Assembly (NCBI GenBank): GCA_020846575.1
Contig: JADLDQ010000313.1
Location: 1-11,662, forward strand
Source of the DNA: Burkholderiales bacterium
GTDB lineage: Bacteria; Pseudomonadota; Gammaproteobacteria; Burkholderiales; SG8-39
Direction of reading: 5' to 3'
DNA length: 11,662 nt
The first letter of the stretch is position 1. Each line of letters opens with the position of its first letter. Positions 6,998-11,662 of the stretch are shown here, one piece after another. A model generated the notes under the pieces. That model had not been told where the DNA came from and did no database searches. It was given only the letters and a program-made list of their open reading frames with translations. Position numbers and translations under genes: made by a program.

Positions 6998-7173
6998 GCG
7001 CGCATCCGCATCAGGCGGCGGACGATGCGGGAACGCGCCGCGCCGGTTCCTGCTGCGGGCAGATCTTCAAGGTCACGCGCTTCGAGCAGCGCGAACAGGC
7101 CCTTCGCCGGGGCCGGCCCGGTGTTCGCATCCAGCGTGCTCATGCCGCCCTGGAGGACGCAGAACGGATGCAT
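6994..7173 (-). CDS. small hypothetical ORF, 59 aa, coupled between symporter and VanZ genes
   Basis: I do not recognise this protein. The ORF starts with ATG at 7173, four bases after the symporter stop, and ends in a TGA that overlaps the VanZ ATG. A GAAGG about 13 bases before the ATG could serve as ribosome binding site. About 80% of codons end in G or C, as in the neighbours. The product begins MHPFCVLQGGMSTLD and ends in the very basic RSRIVRRLMRMRA; the middle has LFALLEARDLEDLP. It has no membrane segment and one cysteine (Cys5). A second in-frame ATG at residue 11 is an alternative start. Its exact fit between two genes argues that it is translated, but it could be filler that merely carries ribosomes to VanZ. 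Confidence 0.55.
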   Translation of the reverse strand: MHPFCVLQGGMSTLDANTGPAPAKGLFALLEARDLEDLPAAGTGAARSRIVRRLMRMRA

Positions 7174-7176
7174 CGC

Positions 7177-8685
7177 TCACGCGCCTTCTCGTCCATGCCG
7201 TTGCGCATGCGGCGGCGTTCCGCCGCGGCCGCTCGTGCGGGTGGCGAGCGAGCCGATCAGCATGCCGGCGATGGCGCAGGCGAGGCCGACGAGCTGCGCG
7301 GGCCACGTTTCCTTTGGCGCGAAGGCCTCCATCGCCCCCCAGGCGCCGAGCCCGAGCACGATGGACATGACCGCCCCGGCGGCGTTCGCCCGGCGCCAGT
7401 AGATACCGGCCGCGAGCGGCACCAGCGCGCCGACCAGGGTGACCTTGTAGGCGTTCTGGACCATCTGGTACATGGTGCTGCGCGAGTTGAGGGCGAACAG
7501 GAGCGCCGCCAGGGTGAAGATCACCAGCACGCTGCGCAGCAGGATCATGAACTGACGGTCGCTCAGACGCCCGAGGAACGGGCGCAACACGTTCCCGGTA
7601 AAGAGCGCCGTGGGCGCGATCAGCGCGCCGCTGGCTGTGGACAGGATCGCCGAGAGCAGCGCGCCGAAGAACATGACCTGCGCCCAGACCGGGGTCTGCT
7701 CCAGGATGAGGCGCGGCAGGATGCGCTGGATCTCGCGCTCATCCTCCGAGGCGAGCAGGCCGCCCAGCGACGGATCGATCGACAGCGCAGCGTAGGCGAT
7801 GAACATGGGCACGAAGGCGAAGCAGAAGTAGATGCCCGCGCCCGCCAGCGTCGCTCGTACCGCGGTCTTCTCGTTGCGGGCCGAAGTGACGCGCTGGAAC
7901 ACGTCCTGCTGGGGGATGGATCCGAGCGCCAGCGTCATCCACGCCGCGCCGAAGGCGAGCCACTGCGCCAGGTCCGCCTCGGGCCAGAAGCGGAACTTGC
8001 CTGCCGCCGCCGCCGCGGACACGACATGCCCTGCGCCGCCCGCCATGTCCGAGACCAGCCAGGCGATGAGGCACAGCCCGGCGATGATCACCACCGACTG
8101 GAACATGTCGGTGAGGGCCACCGACCACATGCCGCCCCAGATGGTGTAGCCCGCGACCACCAGCGCGCCCAGGACGATGCCCTGGTCGAGCGAGAGCATG
8201 CCCTCCGAGAGCACCGAAAACGCGAGCCCGAGCGCGGTGAACTGCGCCGAGGTCCAGCCCAGGTAGGAGGCGCTGATGGCGAGCGCCGTGATCACTTCGA
8301 CCGGCTTGTTATAGCGCCTGCGGTAGAAGTCCCCGATGGTGAGCAGGTCCATGCGGTAGAAGGCGCGCGCGAAGAAGACGGCGACGAACACCAGACAGAA
8401 GGACGCACCGAACGGGTCGGCGATCACGCCTCCCAGGCCGTCGCGGGCGAAGGTCGCCGACACCGACAGCACCGTCTCGGCGCCGAACCAGGTGGCGAAC
8501 ACCGTTGCGGTGCTGATGTACAGGGGCAGACTGCGGCCGGCGACCAGGTAGTCGCGCGAGCCGCGCACGCGCGTTGCGGCCCACAGCCCGATGCCGATGC
8601 ACACAGCCAGGTAGAGGATGACGGAGATGACGAGCACGGAATCGTTGGCTTGGAACGATAGGTTGGTCGGCGATTGTATGCGCAA
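7177..8685 (-). CDS. sodium:solute symporter family (SSS) transporter
   Basis: Inner-membrane carrier, 502 residues from the TTG at 8685, predicted to couple Na+ entry to uptake of an organic solute. The size and about 12-13 hydrophobic segments fit the SSS family (TC 2.A.21). Characteristic segments are GSRDYLVAGRSLPL (42-55), ATWFGAETVLS (64-74), the signature GGMWSVALTDMFQ (184-196), IPQQDVFQRVTSARNEKTA (257-275), and LLSAILSTASGAL (343-355), which carries the Ser/Thr residues of the Na+ site. The substrate cannot be assigned. The start is uncertain: TTG 8685 sits upstream of a TACAAT box, while GTG at 8637 (residue 17) places the N-terminus right before the first membrane segment, which is common in the family. 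The C-terminal tail is basic. It heads a tight cluster with the 59-aa ORF and VanZ. Confidence 0.9.
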   Translation of the reverse strand: MRIQSPTNLSFQANDSVLVISVILYLAVCIGIGLWAATRVRGSRDYLVAGRSLPLYISTATVFATWFGAETVLSVSATFARDGLGGVIADPFGASFCLVFVAVFFARAFYRMDLLTIGDFYRRRYNKPVEVITALAISASYLGWTSAQFTALGLAFSVLSEGMLSLDQGIVLGALVVAGYTIWGGMWSVALTDMFQSVVIIAGLCLIAWLVSDMAGGAGHVVSAAAAAGKFRFWPEADLAQWLAFGAAWMTLALGSIPQQDVFQRVTSARNEKTAVRATLAGAGIYFCFAFVPMFIAYAALSIDPSLGGLLASEDEREIQRILPRLILEQTPVWAQVMFFGALLSAILSTASGALIAPTALFTGNVLRPFLGRLSDRQFMILLRSVLVIFTLAALLFALNSRSTMYQMVQNAYKVTLVGALVPLAAGIYWRRANAAGAVMSIVLGLGAWGAMEAFAPKETWPAQLVGLACAIAGMLIGSLATRTSGRGGTPPHAQRHGREGA

Positions 8686-8704
8686 GCGCGCCGCTGTTCG
8701 AACA
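8673..8704 (-). promoter_or_regulatory. possible symporter promoter with palindromic operator-like site
   Basis: On the minus strand TACAAT (8678-8673) is a five-of-six match to the -10 consensus. The -35 region at 17-18 bp spacing is weak and falls inside a perfect 10-bp palindrome, TGTTCGAACA (8695-8704). A palindrome over a weak -35 is a plausible regulator site. If real, transcription would start near 8666 and the symporter would have to begin at the downstream GTG 8637. Confidence 0.4.
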
Positions 8705-8781
8705 CGAGCGGGCGAGTACCGGCGTCAGTTGATCCACTGAGCCGTCTGCCCTCGCCGCCGCCACCCCGGCGCCGAATGCAA

Positions 8782-8893
8782 TGCCTTGTCGCTGCGCGAC
8801 CAGGGCTTCGCGCTCGGGACGGCCCGGCGCGCTTGTTGGAGTGCCTTGTCGCTGCGCGACAAGAGCTTCGCGCTTGGGACGGCCCGCCGCGCT
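8782..8893. repeat. two REP-like 52-bp direct repeats with 60-bp period
   Basis: Units at 8782-8833 and 8842-8893 match at 48 of 52 positions. Each begins TGCCTTGTCGCTGCGCGAC and ends with GGGACGGCCC and a CGCGCT-like tail. The second contains a perfect 8-bp stem with 3-nt loop, CTTGTCGC-TGC-GCGACAAG (8845-8863); the first has one mismatch in that stem. The second unit ends on the last base of the ubiB stop codon, so the pair fills most of the gap before the symporter. An intergenic position, small palindromes and tandem copies are typical of REP-like elements. Whether they recur in the genome cannot be seen here. Confidence 0.75.
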
Positions 8894-10422
8894 CAGGCCG
8901 GAAACCGCACCCAGATCTCGAAGGCGAGCAGGGCCGCGAGCAGCAGGCCGATCCAGACGAGGCGCCGGTTGCGCCCCTTGTGGTCGGCGTGCAGCTTCTC
9001 CACGCTCTGGGTGAGCCGGCCGATGCGGTCCTCCGCGAGCAGGGCGTGGATCAGGCGGGGCATCTGCGGCAGCGCGCTCGCCCAGCGCGGCGCCTCCTCG
9101 CGAAGCCCGCGCACGAAGGCGCGCCAGCCGAGCTGCTCGCTCATCCAACGCTGCAGGTAGGGCTTGGCCGTCTTCCACAGGTCCAGCTCCGGGTCGAGCT
9201 GCCGTCCCAGCCCCTCGATGTTGAGCAGCGTCTTCTGCAGGAGCACGAGCTGCGGCTGGATCTCGACGCCGAAACGGCGCGAGGTCTGGAACAGCCGCAG
9301 GAGCACGTGGCCGAACTTGATCTCCCGGAGCGGCCGGTCGAACACCGGCTCGCACACCGAGCGGAACGCAGCCTCCAGCTCGTCCACGCGGGTGGCGGGG
9401 GGCACCCAGCCCGACTCGATGTGAATCTCGGCGACCAGGCGGTAGTCGCGGTTGAAGAAGGCGAGGAAGTTCTGCGCGAGGTAGTTCTTGTCGCGGTGGG
9501 TGAGCGTGCCCATGATGCCGAAATCCAGGGCCACGTACTGGCCCGCCGGGGTAACCAGGATGTTGCCCGGGTGCATGTCGGCGTGGAAATAACCGTCGCG
9601 GAAAACCTGGGTGAAGAAGATCTCCACCCCCGAGCGGGCGAGCGCCGGGATGTCCACGCCCTGCTCGCGCAGCCGTTCCACCTGCGAGACCGGCGTGCCG
9701 TACATGCGCTCCATGGTCATCACTGTGCTGGTGCAGTACTCCCAGTAGATATCGGGAATGCGAAGCAGAGGGGAGCCCGAGAAGTTGCGCCGCAGCTGGC
9801 TCGCGTTGGCGGCCTCCACCATCAGGTCCAGCTCCTCGTCCAGGTGCCGGGCGAACTCGGCCACGACCTCGCGCGGTTTCAGGCGCCTGCCGTCGGCCCA
9901 CAGGCGCTCGACCAGGACCGCCGCCGCGTCGAGCAGCGCCAGGTCGCGCCGGATCACCGAGCGGATGCCCGGCCGCAGGATCTTCACTGCGGCCTTGACC
10001 TCCCCGGGCAGTTCGGCGAAGTGCACCTGGGCGATGGAGGCGCTCGCCACCGCCACCGGCTCGAAATGCGCATACACCTGCGAGGCCGGCCTGCCGAAGG
10101 CCGCCTCGATCTCGGCGAGAGCCTGCTCCGGGGGAAAGGGCGGGACCTGGTCCTGGAGACGCGCCAGTTCGTCGGCGATGTCCAGCGGCAGCAGGTCGCG
10201 CCGCGTCGAGAGCATCTGCCCGAACTTGACGAAGATCGGGCCCAGTTCTTCCAGCGCCTGGCGCAGCCGCACCGCGCGCGGCGCGCCGAGGTCGCGGGCC
10301 GAAAAGACAAAGCGCGTGGCGCGCGCGATCCAGCCATCGGGATCGGAGGCGAGCGCGAATTCGTCCAGGCCGTAGCGCAGAGCGACGCTCAGGATTCGCA
10401 GCAGCCGCAGGATCTGGCCCAA
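8893..10422 (-). CDS. ubiB: UbiB, ADCK/ABC1-type atypical kinase-like ubiquinone biosynthesis protein
   Basis: Member of the UbiB/COQ8/ADCK family, 509 residues, needed for ubiquinone synthesis. It is thought to use ATPase activity to help extract or organise lipid-soluble quinone intermediates. Family marks are in order: the KxGQ motif in FVKFGQMLSTRRDLLP (64-79, Lys66 to Gln69), an Ala-rich nucleotide loop ASASIAQVH (126-134) replacing the Gly-rich loop of kinases, Lys147 in AAVKILRPG, ExD in EELDL (196-200), HADMHPGN (280-287) and the metal-binding DFG (300-302). A hydrophobic segment at about 487-505 is the expected C-terminal membrane anchor. The start is TTG at 10422, giving LLRILSVALRYGLDE as in relatives, with a weak GGA upstream. 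ubiJ lies 102 bp upstream. The gap between them is GC-rich and shows no clear signal. Confidence 0.95.
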   Translation of the reverse strand: MGQILRLLRILSVALRYGLDEFALASDPDGWIARATRFVFSARDLGAPRAVRLRQALEELGPIFVKFGQMLSTRRDLLPLDIADELARLQDQVPPFPPEQALAEIEAAFGRPASQVYAHFEPVAVASASIAQVHFAELPGEVKAAVKILRPGIRSVIRRDLALLDAAAVLVERLWADGRRLKPREVVAEFARHLDEELDLMVEAANASQLRRNFSGSPLLRIPDIYWEYCTSTVMTMERMYGTPVSQVERLREQGVDIPALARSGVEIFFTQVFRDGYFHADMHPGNILVTPAGQYVALDFGIMGTLTHRDKNYLAQNFLAFFNRDYRLVAEIHIESGWVPPATRVDELEAAFRSVCEPVFDRPLREIKFGHVLLRLFQTSRRFGVEIQPQLVLLQKTLLNIEGLGRQLDPELDLWKTAKPYLQRWMSEQLGWRAFVRGLREEAPRWASALPQMPRLIHALLAEDRIGRLTQSVEKLHADHKGRNRRLVWIGLLLAALLAFEIWVRFPA

Positions 10423-10524
10423 GGGGATTCCGTGCAGGAACTGGTTTCGATCGCCAGAGCGAGCCCGCTTGCGTTCCTCACAGGCCCGGGGCCGGCGGCC
10501 TTGCGGCTCGGGCCGGGCGTGGCG

Positions 10525-11232
10525 CTACCGCGGCGGATCGCGCGGGCGGAGCGCCTCGATCCGTGCCTCGATCCCTGCCAGGCGCGCGTCGATACGCTCG
10601 ATTTCGCTGCGGAAGGCATCGAACTCGCCGCGCCCGGGAAGCACCGCTTTCTCCTCGGTCCAGTACTCGGCGAAACTGCGGGCGAAGCGCTGCGCCGCCT
10701 CCTTCTGCCAGGCGAGCAGCTCGCGCCCTGCACCGGCGATGCGATGGGCCGCCACGTCGCCGACGAGCATCGACAGGTCTTCCTCGGCATCCCAGTCGAG
10801 ATGGAGCATCAGCTCGCTCACCGCAACCGCCAGATCCTCGGCGCCCGTGATCTCGAAGGCCGAGCCGGTGTCCCCCAGGGGCAGATCCAGCCGCCGCCGC
10901 ACGAGGAAGGGGACGATGCCGGGCTTCAGCGTCACGACCACATCTGCCGCGGCTGGCTCGCCTTGGGGCTCGGGCGCCGCCTCGGGTGCGACCTGGGTTG
11001 CGCCTGGCCGCTCGGGCCGCTGCGGCTCCACCCGTCCGGACTCGAGAATGCACAGGCGATACGCCGGCAGCGGCGGCGAGCGGTAGGTGAGTGTGCGTCC
11101 GGCGAAGGGCGCGAGCCGCTCGCGCGCCCAGGCATGCTGGTCGAGCAGGTGGTTGAGGGCCAGCGCCGAGACGCGGGCGGCCGAGCCGGCGGCCAGGCGG
11201 GAGGCGGATTCGACCCAGCCGGGAGCGGCCAC
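10525..11232 (-). CDS. ubiJ: UbiJ, SCP2-domain ubiquinone biosynthesis accessory protein
   Basis: Accessory factor of the ubiquinone-making complex; its SCP2 domain is thought to bind the hydrophobic tail of intermediates. The protein has 235 residues. A helical N-terminus (ALALNHLLDQ, about 23-32) precedes the SCP2 region, about 40-145, which includes PAYRLCILESG (56-66), DVVVTLKPG (97-105) and EITGAEDLAVAVSEL (127-141). DWDAEEDLSMLVGDVAAHRI (146-165) is a typical UbiJ segment. Residues 70-96 are a Pro/Glu/Ala-rich insert in the SCP2 region that makes it longer than E. coli UbiJ (201 residues). The end (about 203-229) is a heptad-like coiled coil. GTG at 11232 is preceded by an AGGGGCAAGGG purine-rich site. 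It lies 25 bp after the Tim44-domain gene and upstream of ubiB, the conserved order. Confidence 0.9.
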   Translation of the reverse strand: MAAPGWVESASRLAAGSAARVSALALNHLLDQHAWARERLAPFAGRTLTYRSPPLPAYRLCILESGRVEPQRPERPGATQVAPEAAPEPQGEPAAADVVVTLKPGIVPFLVRRRLDLPLGDTGSAFEITGAEDLAVAVSELMLHLDWDAEEDLSMLVGDVAAHRIAGAGRELLAWQKEAAQRFARSFAEYWTEEKAVLPGRGEFDAFRSEIERIDARLAGIEARIEALRPRDPPR

Positions 11233-11257
11233 CGCCCTTGCCCCTGACGGCGCGACG

Positions 11258-11662
11258 CTAGGAGGTCTGCTGGATACCGGCGAGCAGCCAGCCCGAGCGG
11301 CCGTCCACGGGCTTTCTCAAGTGCCAGATCTCGTGGAACGGCGCGGGTGCGTCGTCGCCGTCGCGCGCCGTGCCCTGGAAGCTCACGCTCGCCCAGTGCG
11401 CATCGCCTTCGGTGGTGACTTCCAGCAGCGTCGCCGCAAGACCCTCCACCTCGGTGCGCTGGCTGCGCCCGGCGCGGCTGGCGACGTCCGCCGCCAGGGC
11501 GCTCGCCATGTCATCGGTCGCGACTTCGCGCAGCGTCTGCACGTCACCCCGGTCGTTCGCTTCCTGCCAGCGCAGGAAGTTGAGCCGCGCCTGGCGCACG
11601 AACGCCTCGCTGGTGAAGCCGGCAGGCCCGTTGGGCGCCGCGGCCGCGACGCCTGCACCGCC
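11258..11662 (-). CDS. Tim44-like domain protein (N-terminus cut by window edge)
   Basis: The last 134 residues of a Tim44-like domain protein. The frame is open to the right edge, so the true start lies outside. The visible part begins in a Gly/Ala linker, then FTSEAFVRQARLNFLRWQEA, the helix that opens the domain, then GDVQTLREVATDDMASAL, and ends with GWLLAGIQQTS, the typical C-terminal strand. In mitochondria this domain belongs to the import motor. In bacteria the role is unclear; full-length proteins of this type usually have an N-terminal signal and membrane segments, which are not visible here. The neighbouring ubiJ and ubiB suggest a conserved betaproteobacterial cluster that normally has ubiE just upstream. 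A GTG at 11599 is not the start, because it falls inside the domain. Confidence 0.87.
   Translation of the reverse strand, partial: GGAGVAAAAPNGPAGFTSEAFVRQARLNFLRWQEANDRGDVQTLREVATDDMASALAADVASRAGRSQRTEVEGLAATLLEVTTEGDAHWASVSFQGTARDGDDAPAPFHEIWHLRKPVDGRSGWLLAGIQQTS

Noticed and set aside
8782..8893. CRISPR array
   Set aside because: There are only two imperfect 52-bp units separated by 8 bp, with no spacers of usual length and no cas genes.
8309..9901. 530-aa minus-strand frame running from ubiB into the symporter
   Set aside because: It is out of frame with both real genes and passes through the REP-like repeats. It is a chance open frame.
8674..11247. 857-aa plus-strand open frame opposite ubiB and ubiJ
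   Set aside because: The opposite strand encodes unmistakable UbiB and UbiJ. This frame has no domain, crosses the repeat pair and is rich in Gln, Arg and Asp in shadow-like runs.

Overview
The window is a very GC-rich stretch of bacterial chromosome in which every gene I can support lies on the minus strand, so transcription runs from high to low coordinates. The order Tim44-domain gene, ubiJ, ubiB at the right end, together with the gene families and codon use (strong preference for G or C at third positions), points to a betaproteobacterium. The species cannot be named from this sequence. Both ends are cut: the Tim44-domain gene loses its start at the right edge and the M1 aminopeptidase loses its C-terminus at the left edge.

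From right to left, in transcription order, the first block is ubiquinone biosynthesis. It holds a Tim44-like gene (11258-11662, partial), ubiJ (10525-11232) and ubiB (8893-10422). A pair of REP-like 52-bp repeats with an exact 60-bp period (8782-8893) begins on the ubiB stop codon. The next block is a membrane operon: a sodium:solute symporter (7177-8685), a 59-residue unassigned ORF (6994-7173), and a VanZ-family membrane protein (5885-6997) whose ATG overlaps the stop of the small ORF. A 220-bp gap with a TATAAT box leads to a third block: a small thioredoxin-fold [2Fe-2S] ferredoxin (5356-5664), an alpha/beta hydrolase (4694-5350), and an ABC-2 exporter of the NodI/NodJ or DrrA/DrrB type (ATPase 3647-4642, permease 2850-3632).

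A 209-bp gap carries two overlapping inverted repeats and a possible promoter. It is followed by a GNAT acetyltransferase (2122-2640) and an M1 zinc aminopeptidase with a signal peptide (1-about 2125), whose coding regions overlap or abut.

Most of the window is ordinary chromosomal content. No phage, transposase, CRISPR array, tRNA, rRNA or recognisable defence or biosynthetic system is visible. The points most worth a second look are the small coupled ORF between the symporter and VanZ genes, the REP-like repeat pair, the overlapping hairpins after the ABC permease, the promoter-like site lying inside the longest reading of the symporter N-terminus, and the M1 gene that lacks any ATG, GTG or TTG start before its signal peptide.
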